Shown piece by piece: positions 31,868-40,100 of a stretch of 64,000 bases of DNA. Below the pieces are notes generated by a model. That model was given only the letters and a program-made list of their open reading frames with translations. It searched no databases and was not told the origin of the DNA. Made by a program: the position numbers and the translations under genes. The stretch comes from Luteirhabdus salina (lineage in GTDB: Bacteria > Bacteroidota > Bacteroidia > Flavobacteriales > Flavobacteriaceae), in assembly GCA_025384855.1 (NCBI GenBank), contig JALAHT010000002.1:186001-250000 (forward strand), in the 5' to 3' direction. Within the stretch, counting starts at the first letter, position 1. Every line of letters begins with the position of its first letter.

Positions 31868-32299
31868 TTATGAAATCTCAACCATTTTCTTCAATGCTTT
31901 TTGCTCTTCTTTCTTCGGAAGTGTAATCGTTAACACACCATCAGAATAGCCAGCTTGTATATCTTCAACGTTTATGGTTTCGGGCAGATTGAATGTTCTT
32001 TTAAACGTTCCGTATTGAAATTCTCTCCGCGTAAACCGTTCATTTTTGCTTTCATTAGTTTCCTCATTATCAGAAGAAACGGTTGCTGAAACTGTTAGTA
32101 CCTCATCTTCAACTTCGATATTGAAATTTTCTTTCTTTAATCCAGGTACCGCCAATTCCATTACAAAATTCGTGTTTTTTTCGCGGATATTTACTGCGGG
32201 AATGCTAAAGTTTTCATAACGCGGCGCGTCCAATCTACTATCCGTAAATAAATCGTCCAAAAGCGCTGGTAACCAATTGTTGTCTCGTACGAATGTCAT
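31868..32299 (-). CDS. Small heat-shock protein Hsp20 (alpha-crystallin)
   Basis: This 143-residue ATP-independent holdase has an alpha-crystallin domain at about 38-135. It includes NFVMELAVPGLKKENFNIEV, FTRREFQYGTFKRTFNLPE and the conserved GVLTITLPK near the C-terminus, while the I-x-I tail motif reduces to MVEIS. The N-terminal arm is short (FVRDNNWLPALLDDLFTD). It should bind partly unfolded proteins for DnaK/ClpB. Two direct GTC-N5-GTC copies lie about 70-110 bases upstream. Confidence 0.93.
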   Translation of the reverse strand: MTFVRDNNWLPALLDDLFTDSRLDAPRYENFSIPAVNIREKNTNFVMELAVPGLKKENFNIEVEDEVLTVSATVSSDNEETNESKNERFTRREFQYGTFKRTFNLPETINVEDIQAGYSDGVLTITLPKKEEQKALKKMVEIS

Positions 32300-32368
32300 A
32301 TCTATTGAGTTTAAATTTTGTTTTTATTTTCATTACATAATTCAAATTGAGTACCATTTTCAAAAACA

Positions 32369-32411
32369 GTCATTTTGTCTTAAAAACATTATCATAGACT
32401 GTCTTTTTGTC
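32369..32411. promoter_or_regulatory. Tandem GTC-N5-GTC motifs upstream of hsp20
   Basis: GTCATTTTGTC (32369-32379) and GTCTTTTTGTC (32401-32411) are direct repeats with start points 32 bases apart, about three helical turns. They could be a regulator or sigma recognition site for the heat-shock gene on the minus strand. No factor is identified in the window. Confidence 0.4.
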
Positions 32412-32501
32412 TACTTGCTAATCATTTCGTATATACATTTATATCAATTTTAAGAAAAACAGATTCCTTTCGATGTACTTTTATGCGTCAACCAAATTCA
32501 G

Positions 32502-33782
32502 ATGAATAAACTTTACGTTCGGCTAATAACCTTTTTTAATACTATTCAGAGCAAGATTGCTTTCTATCCAACCGTTTTGGCAATTGCTGGTTTTCTACTT
32601 TCCTTTATCATGTTAGCATTGGAAGGTAATGGAATCTCTAAACAGCTTTTCGAAATATTGCCCCAATTGGTGTTGGAAGACGGCGATACAGCTCTTACCG
32701 TTTTAAGCGCGTGTATCGGCGGACTAATTTCGATGATGGTTTTTAGTTTTTCGATGGTGATGCTGTTGCTTAGCCAGGCCTCCAGCAATTTTTCGCCTAG
32801 ATTGTTGCCCGGATTAATCTCTGATAAACGGCACCAGATTATTCTAGGCACCTATTTGGCAACCATACTTTATAACATTTTTATCCTATTCTCTGTAGAA
32901 CCAACAGATAAGGAGGTTAGCCTTCCAGGCTTTTCAATATTAATGGGAATCATCCTTACCATTCTTTGCCTTTGTATTTTTATTTATTTCATCCATAACA
33001 TCTCACAGAGCATTCAGATCAATAATATCTTGGATGATATCTACCGGAAATCGACGGAGCGACTGGAATATATCCTTAATGAAGAGAAAGAAAAAGACTT
33101 GGAAACCGCTGAAGACTTTTCTGATACCTCCAACTGGTATTCCTATAAATCGCCTGTTTCGGGATACTACCAAAATATATCGCTAACCAATGTGGTGAAT
33201 CTCGCCGAAGCTGAGGAAACCAGACTTCATTTTACAATCCCTAAAGGGTTTTTTGTGTTGAAGAATTCTGAAATCTTGCGTTCAGAAAAAGAACTGGATG
33301 AGAAAATGGTAAATCGGTTAATTTCAAACATCAACTTTGCCCGTGGGGAACTGGTGGAAGACAACTATATACTTGCGTTCAAACAGATTGTTGAAATAGC
33401 CGTCAAAGCAATGTCACCTGGTATTAACGACCCCGGTACCGCCATAAATGCCATCGATTACTTAACGGAGCTTTTCACCTTACGAATGAAAAAGCGCGAT
33501 AGTGGCATTCTCATGGATAGCGGTAAGGCTTGGGTAAAAGTAGAGACCGTCGCATTTGAAGATTTACTGTATAATACCATGGCATCGCTGCGCACCTATT
33601 GTAAGCACGACCCCATTATGGTCCAGAAACTACTTTGGATGCTTACCTATTTGCAAGGTCAAGAGGCATACTACGATTCGTATACTGAAAATATCAAAAA
33701 TGAAATCCAGCATCTGGTGAAAGAAGCCGAAAATGCTTTCGATTCGGAACATGATAAGAAACGGCTTAAAAAGGTTTTCTAA
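32502..33782 (+). CDS. DUF2254-family membrane protein
   Basis: A 426-residue protein with four predicted membrane helices in the first 190 residues: about 20-40, 60-90 (with the family segment ACIGGLISMMVFSFSMVMLL), 110-135 and 145-165. A long cytoplasmic domain follows, containing KQIVEIAVKAMSPGINDPGTA near residue 300, the most conserved block of DUF2254. The function of the family is not known. It stands alone between hsp20, divergent, and a convergent small gene, and has its own terminator. Confidence 0.85.
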   Translation: MNKLYVRLITFFNTIQSKIAFYPTVLAIAGFLLSFIMLALEGNGISKQLFEILPQLVLEDGDTALTVLSACIGGLISMMVFSFSMVMLLLSQASSNFSPRLLPGLISDKRHQIILGTYLATILYNIFILFSVEPTDKEVSLPGFSILMGIILTILCLCIFIYFIHNISQSIQINNILDDIYRKSTERLEYILNEEKEKDLETAEDFSDTSNWYSYKSPVSGYYQNISLTNVVNLAEAEETRLHFTIPKGFFVLKNSEILRSEKELDEKMVNRLISNINFARGELVEDNYILAFKQIVEIAVKAMSPGINDPGTAINAIDYLTELFTLRMKKRDSGILMDSGKAWVKVETVAFEDLLYNTMASLRTYCKHDPIMVQKLLWMLTYLQGQEAYYDSYTENIKNEIQHLVKEAENAFDSEHDKKRLKKVF

Positions 33783-33785
33783 ACT

Positions 33786-33816
33786 AAAAAACCCGAACAG
33801 ATGTTCGGGTTTTTCC
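33786..33816. terminator. Strong intrinsic terminator after the DUF2254 gene
   Basis: ACCCGAACA (33791-33799) pairs perfectly with TGTTCGGGT (33802-33810), with a run of A before and T after. The loop is only two bases as drawn, so the end pairs probably open. It serves both convergent genes. Confidence 0.85.
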
Positions 33817-33828
33817 TTTTCATTGTTA

Positions 33829-34167
33829 CTACGCTCTCTTTAGAATCAATTTTACTGGAATTTTATACTCTTCACCTTTCTTCAGGGAATTCTTCGAAAG
33901 CTTATGATAGTTTAATCTATCCTTGACAAAGCTTTCAAATTCGTTGTTTTCTGTTTTTACACAGAGTACGACTAGTTCGCCTTCTTCATTGATGATAAAG
34001 CTGACGACTGCTTCCATATTACCTTCAAAATCAAAAGAAGGGTTTTCCAATAGCGACGCAATTTCAATGGATGGGTCGTATCCATCGTTAAGATTGTTAA
34101 CAGCGGCAATAGTCACCGAAGCTGTGAGTAACATTACGGTCATTGCCAATACTTTGATTGTTTTCAT
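33829..34167 (-). CDS. Small exported protein, candidate member of the ECF regulon
   Basis: I do not recognise the family. The 112-residue precursor has a clear Sec signal (about residues 1-22, MLLTASVTIAA). The mature part of about 90 residues is acidic then basic, with EGNMEAVVSFIINEEGELVV and KIPVKLILKRA strands. This recalls the beta-strand organisation of TonB-C-like domains but is too weak to assign. It is a single gene with a predicted ECF-type promoter, ended by the terminator shared with the DUF2254 gene. Confidence 0.6.
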   Translation of the reverse strand: MKTIKVLAMTVMLLTASVTIAAVNNLNDGYDPSIEIASLLENPSFDFEGNMEAVVSFIINEEGELVVLCVKTENNEFESFVKDRLNYHKLSKNSLKKGEEYKIPVKLILKRA

Positions 34168-34198
34168 AATTAGTTCATTTTTAGATTGATATCTATAA

Positions 34199-34225
34199 GA
34201 CGCAACTAACTATGTAATTGTTACA
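34199..34225 (-). promoter_or_regulatory. Predicted ECF sigma promoter of the small exported protein
   Basis: On the minus strand TGTAAC (34225-34220), a 17-base spacer and CGTC (34202-34199). The spacer is one base longer than in the two other boxes (5836-5861 and 22409-22434), which lowers confidence. It would give a leader of about 25 bases. Confidence 0.5.
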
Positions 34226-34275
34226 GTTATTTAATCAAAAAAGCTAGAAAGATGATAAAAGAAACGAATTTTAAC

Positions 34276-34308
34276 AAAAAAACCTCCAATATACTTGGAG
34301 GTTTTAGA
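34276..34308 (-). terminator. Intrinsic terminator of sucC
   Basis: On the minus strand AACCTCCAA pairs with TTGGAGGTT around a five-base loop and is followed by TTTTTTT. It lies 24 bases past the sucC stop. Confidence 0.8.
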
Positions 34309-34326
34309 AAATAAATTAGTGAATCG

Positions 34327-35517
34327 TTAAGAAAGTACCGCCTGAACTTTGTCGGCAGCTTCCTTAAATTCAACCGCACTCTGTACGGCAAGACCACTAT
34401 TATCTATCAATTCCTTTGCTTTATCGGCATTGGTACCTTGTAAGCGTACAATAATTGGCACATCGATATTACCCATGTTCTTATAAGCATCTACAATTCC
34501 TTGCGCCACGCGATCGCAACGTACTATTCCACCGAAGATATTGACTAAAATAGCCTTTACGCTAGGATCTTTCAGAATAAGGTTAAAAGCAGTTTCTACA
34601 CGTTCAGCATCGGCCGTTCCTCCGACATCCAGAAAGTTTGCTGGCTCTCCACCCGCTTGTTTGATCAAATCCATAGTGGCCATTGCCAATCCGGCACCAT
34701 TCACCATACACCCTACATTACCGTCCAAATCGACATAGCTTAACCCCGCTTCCTTGGCCTCTACCTCTACAGGATTTTCTTCACGCTTATCGCGCATCGC
34801 GGCATAGTCTTTATGACGGAACAATGCATTATCGTCTAGTGTTACCTTCGCATCTACCGCGATAATTTTATCGTCGCTGGTTTTCAATACTGGGTTAATT
34901 TCAAAAAGAGAAGAATCGGATTCGGTATACGCTTTATACAGTGCCGAAACGAATTTTGTCATTTCCTTGAAAGCTTTTCCACTTAAACCTAGGTTGAACG
35001 CTACACGACGTGCCTGAAAGGGCTGAAGTCCGTGTGCAGGATCAATTTCCTCATTAAATATCAAGTGTGGTGTTTCTTCGGCAACAGTCTCGATGTCCAT
35101 CCCTCCTTCCGTAGAATACATAATCATATTCTTTCCGGTCGCCCGGTTCAACAAAACGCTCATGTAATACTCCTCTGGCTCATTATCGCCTGGATAGTAC
35201 ACATCCTCAGCTACCAACACTTGGTGTACTTTTTTACCTTCTTTACTTGTTTGTGGCGTTACCAAGTTCATTCCGATAATATCGCCTGCGATATCCTTTA
35301 CCTCCTGTAGGTTCTTAGCAAGCTTCACACCGCCTCCTTTTCCACGTCCACCCGCATGTACTTGGGCTTTAATAACGTGCCAACCGGTTCCTGTTTCTTC
35401 AGTAAGTTTTTTAGCGGCTTCTACCGCTTCCTCTGGAGTTTGGGCTACGATACCTCGTTGAATGGCTACGCCGAAACTATTCAATATTTCTTTTCCTTGA
35501 TATTCGTGTAAATTCAT
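34327..35517 (-). CDS. sucC: Succinate-CoA ligase, beta subunit (ADP-forming type)
   Basis: This subunit pairs with SucD to convert succinyl-CoA to succinate with nucleotide phosphorylation in the TCA cycle. The ATP-grasp domain has KAQVHAGGRGKGGGVKLAK near residue 44-62. LFEINPVLKTSDDKIIAVDAK, NGAGLAMATMDL and FGGIVRCDRVAQGIV are all family blocks. The length of 396 residues is standard. sucD is not in the window, so the two subunits are encoded apart, as is frequent in this phylum. The gene is divergent from lysA. Confidence 0.96.
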   Translation of the reverse strand: MNLHEYQGKEILNSFGVAIQRGIVAQTPEEAVEAAKKLTEETGTGWHVIKAQVHAGGRGKGGGVKLAKNLQEVKDIAGDIIGMNLVTPQTSKEGKKVHQVLVAEDVYYPGDNEPEEYYMSVLLNRATGKNMIMYSTEGGMDIETVAEETPHLIFNEEIDPAHGLQPFQARRVAFNLGLSGKAFKEMTKFVSALYKAYTESDSSLFEINPVLKTSDDKIIAVDAKVTLDDNALFRHKDYAAMRDKREENPVEVEAKEAGLSYVDLDGNVGCMVNGAGLAMATMDLIKQAGGEPANFLDVGGTADAERVETAFNLILKDPSVKAILVNIFGGIVRCDRVAQGIVDAYKNMGNIDVPIIVRLQGTNADKAKELIDNSGLAVQSAVEFKEAADKVQAVLS

Positions 35518-35548
35518 AATCGCTTTTTATGGCTTGGTTTCAGAAGCA

Positions 35549-35556
35549 CAAAAATA
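35549..35556 (-). promoter_or_regulatory. Predicted -7 element (TATTTTTG) of sucC
   Basis: A minus-strand TAnnTTTG match about 31 bases before the sucC ATG. The preceding TTTA at the -33 position is only a weak match. Confidence 0.45.
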
Positions 35557-35674
35557 GCAAAAATGTTAGCGATTAAAGACCACTTTTTGGAAACATTGCC
35601 AGTGTCGTCCTAATGGTATCAAATCATTATTAAATTTTAAGGTTTTATTAGGAAATGAAAAAGTTGAAGCAAGC

Positions 35675-35682
35675 TACTTTTG
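35675..35682 (+). promoter_or_regulatory. Predicted -7 element (TACTTTTG) of lysA
   Basis: The TAnnTTTG match ends 18 bases before the ATG at 35701. Because the in-frame TTG at 35680 lies inside this element, the ATG at 35701 is the better start for lysA. Confidence 0.5.
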
Positions 35683-35700
35683 AGCCTTTTACACTCAGAG

Positions 35701-36906
35701 ATGAAGACAGAACAGTTATTAGAAATCGCCCAGCAATTTGGAAGTCCGGTATACGTCTATGATGCCGAGACCATCGCATCGCAGTACGAACGCTTAACAG
35801 CTGCCTTTTCGAAGGTGAAACAGTTAAAGATCCACTTTGCAGTAAAGGCGCTTTCCAATATCGCTGTGCTGAAACTTTTAAAGAAGTTGGGAAGCGGATT
35901 GGATACGGTATCCATACAAGAGGTGAAGCTAGGACTTGAAGCCGGCATCGCTCCCTCTGATATTATTTTTACTCCGAATGGCGTTTCTTTAGCTGAAATT
36001 GAAACTGCCGCAGCTCTTAGGGTACAGATTAACATCGACAACCTTTCCATACTTGAACAATTTGGAGCAAAGTACCCAAAAACCCCGGTATGTATTCGTA
36101 TAAATCCGCATGTTATGGCAGGTGGTCACACCAATATTTCGGTAGGTCACATCGATAGCAAGTTTGGCATTTCCATTCACCAACTGCCGCATATTCAGCG
36201 AATCGTAAACAATACTGGGATGCACATTAACGGTATTCATATGCATACGGGAAGTGATATTTTGGATATTGAAGTATTCCTTCATGCGGCTGAAATTCTT
36301 TTTGAAACCGCCGAACACTTTCCTGACTTGGAATTTTTGGATTTCGGAAGCGGGTTTAAGGTGCCGTATCATGAAGGTGATATTGAAACCGATGTAGAGG
36401 AATTGGGCGAAAAACTCGGAGCACGGTTCAATCAGTTTTGTGAAGATTACGGAAGGGATTTAACCTTAGCGTTCGAGCCTGGAAAATATTTGGTAAGTGA
36501 ATCGGGGCATTTTATCGTTCAAGTGAATGTTGTGAAACAAACCACCTCTACCGTATTTGCTCAGGTTGATTCTGGCTTTAACCATTTACTTCGTCCGATG
36601 TTATATGGCTCGCAACACGGCATCATCAATATCTCGAACCCAAAAGGGAAGGAACGCTTTTACAGCGTGGTAGGATATATTTGTGAAACAGACACTTTTG
36701 CCAATAATAGACGAATTTCTGAAATCAGGGAAGGTGATTATCTTTCGTTTCAAAATGCAGGTGCCTATTGCTTTGCCATGGCCAGCAACTATAATTCGCG
36801 CTATCGTCCAGCCGAAGTATTATGGTATAATGATAAGGCTCATCTTATCAGAAAACGCGAAACGTTTGATGATTTAACGCGTAATCAAATAAACATAGAT
36901 ATTTAA
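35701..36906 (+). CDS. lysA: Diaminopimelate decarboxylase
   Basis: LysA removes CO2 from meso-diaminopimelate to give lysine, using pyridoxal phosphate bound at K49 in HFAVKALSN. The fold-III decarboxylase pattern is complete: HMHTGSDI for the beta-barrel His, FLDFGSGFKVPYH near 210, FEPGKYLVSESG around 262 for the phosphate and substrate region, and CETDTFANN with the active-site cysteine of the partner subunit. The 401-residue length is normal. No other lysine genes lie nearby. Confidence 0.93.
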   Translation: MKTEQLLEIAQQFGSPVYVYDAETIASQYERLTAAFSKVKQLKIHFAVKALSNIAVLKLLKKLGSGLDTVSIQEVKLGLEAGIAPSDIIFTPNGVSLAEIETAAALRVQINIDNLSILEQFGAKYPKTPVCIRINPHVMAGGHTNISVGHIDSKFGISIHQLPHIQRIVNNTGMHINGIHMHTGSDILDIEVFLHAAEILFETAEHFPDLEFLDFGSGFKVPYHEGDIETDVEELGEKLGARFNQFCEDYGRDLTLAFEPGKYLVSESGHFIVQVNVVKQTTSTVFAQVDSGFNHLLRPMLYGSQHGIINISNPKGKERFYSVVGYICETDTFANNRRISEIREGDYLSFQNAGAYCFAMASNYNSRYRPAEVLWYNDKAHLIRKRETFDDLTRNQINIDI

Positions 36907-36998
36907 TATTCCGATAGTATCGCAAAGTTTTCTTAAACCTATTGATTGCACTGAACATTTACGGTAATTTAGGAGGACCAACCTAAAATACTCTAATA

Positions 36999-37526
36999 AT
37001 GAAACTCGATCATTTCCTTAAGAATCTTTCGTACTTACCTGAAGTCTTTATCGGAACTCTAATTGTCTTTTTACTAGTGGTTGTCTACACCCGAATATTT
37101 GGTTTGAAAAGCTTCAGTAAAATGACAGGGTTCGATTTTGTTATAACCGTAGCGATCGGCAACATCATTGGCATGACGGTAAATACTGGAAATCCATCTA
37201 TTCTAACTGGTGGTGCGCTCTTGCTGATGCTTTATGGAGTAAACTATCTCATCACCTACTTGCGCCATAAGAGTGCAAAGGTTGAAAAGGTAGTAGATAA
37301 CGACCCTATTTTACTCATGAGGAGGGGAAAAGTTTTAACCGAAAACATGAAAAAAGCTAGGGTTACCGAATCGGAGTTACAATCGAAACTACGCGAAGCG
37401 AACGTTTTAAAATTGGAACAAGTAATGGCGGTAGTATTGGAAACTACGGGAGACGTAAGTGTTTTACATACCGATGGTAAACAGGTAGATATAGAGGATT
37501 ATCTTTTACAAGGTGTAAAGAGCTAA
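36999..37526 (+). CDS. DUF421-family membrane protein (YetF-like)
   Basis: A 175-residue protein with three membrane helices (about residues 15-35, 45-68 and 70-88), then a soluble alpha/beta domain with RRGKVLTENMKKARVTESEL and LEQVMAVVLETTGDVSV. This is the DUF421/YetF arrangement, with a conserved region near KMTGFDFVITVAIGNIIGM. The function of the family is not established. It starts with ATG; an AGGAGG 22 bases upstream is too far to be a ribosome site. Confidence 0.85.
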   Translation: MKLDHFLKNLSYLPEVFIGTLIVFLLVVVYTRIFGLKSFSKMTGFDFVITVAIGNIIGMTVNTGNPSILTGGALLLMLYGVNYLITYLRHKSAKVEKVVDNDPILLMRRGKVLTENMKKARVTESELQSKLREANVLKLEQVMAVVLETTGDVSVLHTDGKQVDIEDYLLQGVKS

Positions 37527-37531
37527 TATTC

Positions 37532-38473
37532 TTATAGGCTTGAAACTTCTTTTTTTACGGTTTCAAATTCTGAAATAATGTCCCTTACAATCTGCGCCGC
37601 TGGTTTTATATCGTGAATGAGTCCAGCAATCTGACCGATTTCAAGTTCACCCTCTTCTAGATCACCCTCGAACATTCCTTTTTTGGCGCGTGCTCGTCCC
37701 AGCAATTTTTGGAGATCCTCCTTGGAGGGACTTTTTGTGTAAAGTTCCATAACATCTTCGAAGAACTTATTCTTCAACATACGTACCGGAGCCAATTCCT
37801 TTAAGGTTAGCATGGTATCACCTTCTTTGGCTTCAACTACCATTTTCTTAAAGGCTTGGTGCGAACTGGCTTCTTCCGAAGCAACGAACCGACTTCCCAC
37901 CTGAACACCGTCGGCACCTAACACCATAGCCGCTAACATTCCGCGTCCCGTAGCAATACCTCCTGCGGCAATAAGTGGAATTTCGATTTGCTCCCGAACC
38001 ATGGGAATCAACGTAAGGGTAGTTGTCTCATCACGGCCGTTATGGCCGCCCGCTTCAAACCCTTCAGCAACGATGGCATCTACGCCAGCGGCTTCAGCCT
38101 TCTGCGCAAATTTCACACTGCTTACTACATGCACCACGGTTATGCCGTGTTCTTTCAATTTTGAAGTATAGGTTTTTGGATTTCCGGCAGAGGTAAAAAC
38201 AATTTTTACCCCTTCTTCAATAATAATATCTATGATGGTATCGATATCTGGATACAGCATCGGCACATTCACCCCAAAGGGTTTATCGGTTGCTTTTTGG
38301 CATTTCTGAATATGTTCTCGAAGCACTTCTGGATACATCGACCCAGCTCCTAGCAATCCGAGTCCACCTTCATTACTAACAGCACTGGCCAATCGCCAAC
38401 CGCTATTCCAAATCATTCCAGCCTGAATAAGTGGATATTTTATATTGAAAAGTTCGGTAATCCTATTTTTCAC
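37532..38473 (-). CDS. Nitronate monooxygenase / FabK-like FMN enzyme
   Basis: A TIM-barrel flavoenzyme of 313 residues. The FMN and substrate elements include IQAGMIWNSGWRLASAVS, FEAGGHNGRDETTTLT, IAAGGIATGRGMLAAMVLGA and VQVGSRFVASEE. These fit the 2-nitropropane dioxygenase family, which oxidises alkyl nitronates; the same family contains FabK enoyl-ACP reductases, and sequence alone does not separate them. The start is GTG at 38473, overlapping the protease stop by one base, so the two genes are translationally linked although the functional link is obscure. Confidence 0.85.
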   Translation of the reverse strand: MKNRITELFNIKYPLIQAGMIWNSGWRLASAVSNEGGLGLLGAGSMYPEVLREHIQKCQKATDKPFGVNVPMLYPDIDTIIDIIIEEGVKIVFTSAGNPKTYTSKLKEHGITVVHVVSSVKFAQKAEAAGVDAIVAEGFEAGGHNGRDETTTLTLIPMVREQIEIPLIAAGGIATGRGMLAAMVLGADGVQVGSRFVASEEASSHQAFKKMVVEAKEGDTMLTLKELAPVRMLKNKFFEDVMELYTKSPSKEDLQKLLGRARAKKGMFEGDLEEGELEIGQIAGLIHDIKPAAQIVRDIISEFETVKKEVSSL

Positions 38474-40089
38474 TATCTCTTGATTATTTTAAAGCTATTA
38501 GTTTTTCCTTCGGAAGTGATAGCCGCAATGTAAACACCTGAAGTTAGTTTCGAAACCTCTACCCTATTGTTGGCATTGGTAATTTTGGTTTTCAATACTG
38601 TTTCACCTAGAACATTCATAAGGGTAAGTTCTGCTGATGTAATATTCTTAGGGAACGAAACAGAAAGATACTCCTGAACAGGATTTGGATAAACGCCGAA
38701 TTCATTTTCTAATAAAAATTCGTCGGTGTCCAATTGTTGTAACATCGTTAGCGCCTCTTCAAAGTTGGGAATTCCGTACCCCATGGTATTCGATGGGTTT
38801 TCGAACATCGAGGATGCTTCACGCACGATTTGCATAAGCTCGGCATTTGTTGTCTGCGGACGTGCTTGCCACAAGGAAGCTACTGCTCCTGCCATGATAG
38901 GGGAAGCGAAGGAGGTTCCATTATTGAAGACCACATCGCCAAACTGACCGATTACTGCAGCATCTTCCCCTTGGGCCATAACGTCTGGTTTGATGCGGCC
39001 GTCGCTGGTTGGACCAAAAGAACTAAAGCTTGCATAATTTTCATTTGCATCTACGGCCCCTACCGTTAATACTCCGGGAGCATCGGCTGGAGTGGCAACA
39101 AATCCGAATCCGTTGCCATCATTTCCCGCGGAAGTTACCAAGAGCATTCCTTTATCGAAAGCATGATTGGCACCACGAGCAGCAATCGTCGTTTGTCCGT
39201 CCAAATCTTCATAATCATGATCATAAGAAGCATCATCAAAATCCTGATAGCCGAGTGAAGTGTTTGTAACATAAACACCAAGACTATCGGCGCGTTCCAA
39301 CGCCTCTACCCAATAAGCTTCTTCTACTGGATTTTCACTGTTTGTATCTTCTGTTCTATATAAATAGTAAGAAGCGCCGGGTGCCGTCCCTACTAGCTGA
39401 CCTTCGTCGATCGCAGCCATATCACTTAAGACGCGCGTACCATGTGAACTCGTATTATCTAGAGTCTCTTGCTTCAATACAAAATCATAGGTTCCCAGCA
39501 GTCGACCCTCATTTATCATAACGGAAAACCCAGGGATTGTCGTAATATTTGGGAATCCGGAGTCTAATACGGCTACTACAATGCCAGCACCCGTAAAATC
39601 CTGTTCATGTAGGTAATCGGCTGAGATCATTTCAACTTGATTCGCCGCCATGCCATAATCGTATACTTCGCGTTGTAATTTATTTTCAATTTCGAATTTA
39701 TCGCGGGTTCCGGAAATCGGTGGACTAAAGTTTAAATTATCATTCAAGAATTCAATCTCTTCTACGAATGAAAGGTCTAACAAATTTTCAATATTCGCTT
39801 GACTTCCTCGAACGTAGACACTATTCATCCACTTCGATTTTGCATAGACAGTAATGCCCGACTGATCCTTTATTTCGGAAACATAAGCTGGTGTAACGGG
39901 TACATCGCGTTCGTCTATAGGCGTTCCATGTAATTGTTTTCGATCGAGAGCATCCTGCGTAAGGATGGTTAATGGATTGGCTAATGCATCGGCTACATTT
40001 TCCTTGTCTGCGAAGAAAACCAAAGCGTCTTCTTGTGAAAACACAAGCGTAGAGCAGAGCATTAGTAATCCTATCGTAATTTTTTTCAT
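38473..40089 (-). CDS. Subtilisin-like (S8) protease with T9SS type A sorting domain
   Basis: The 538-residue precursor has a signal peptide (about 1-20), a propeptide region, and an S8 domain with the catalytic Asp in VVAVLDSGFPN, His in SSHGTRVLSDMA and Ser in NGTSFASPIMAGAVAS. The C-terminal 80 residues (FGVYPNPVQEYLSVSF to SFKIIKR) are a type A T9SS sorting domain, which directs export and surface attachment. An ATG six bases upstream (40095) is equally in frame. It overlaps the monooxygenase gene by one base. Confidence 0.9.
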   Translation of the reverse strand: MKKITIGLLMLCSTLVFSQEDALVFFADKENVADALANPLTILTQDALDRKQLHGTPIDERDVPVTPAYVSEIKDQSGITVYAKSKWMNSVYVRGSQANIENLLDLSFVEEIEFLNDNLNFSPPISGTRDKFEIENKLQREVYDYGMAANQVEMISADYLHEQDFTGAGIVVAVLDSGFPNITTIPGFSVMINEGRLLGTYDFVLKQETLDNTSSHGTRVLSDMAAIDEGQLVGTAPGASYYLYRTEDTNSENPVEEAYWVEALERADSLGVYVTNTSLGYQDFDDASYDHDYEDLDGQTTIAARGANHAFDKGMLLVTSAGNDGNGFGFVATPADAPGVLTVGAVDANENYASFSSFGPTSDGRIKPDVMAQGEDAAVIGQFGDVVFNNGTSFASPIMAGAVASLWQARPQTTNAELMQIVREASSMFENPSNTMGYGIPNFEEALTMLQQLDTDEFLLENEFGVYPNPVQEYLSVSFPKNITSAELTLMNVLGETVLKTKITNANNRVEVSKLTSGVYIAAITSEGKTNSFKIIKR

Positions 40090-40100
40090 AATCATTTTTA

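Noticed and set aside
36971-36976. AGGAGG as a Shine-Dalgarno site for the DUF421 gene
   Set aside because: It is 22 bases from the ATG, too far to act, and genes in this phylum seldom use such sites.
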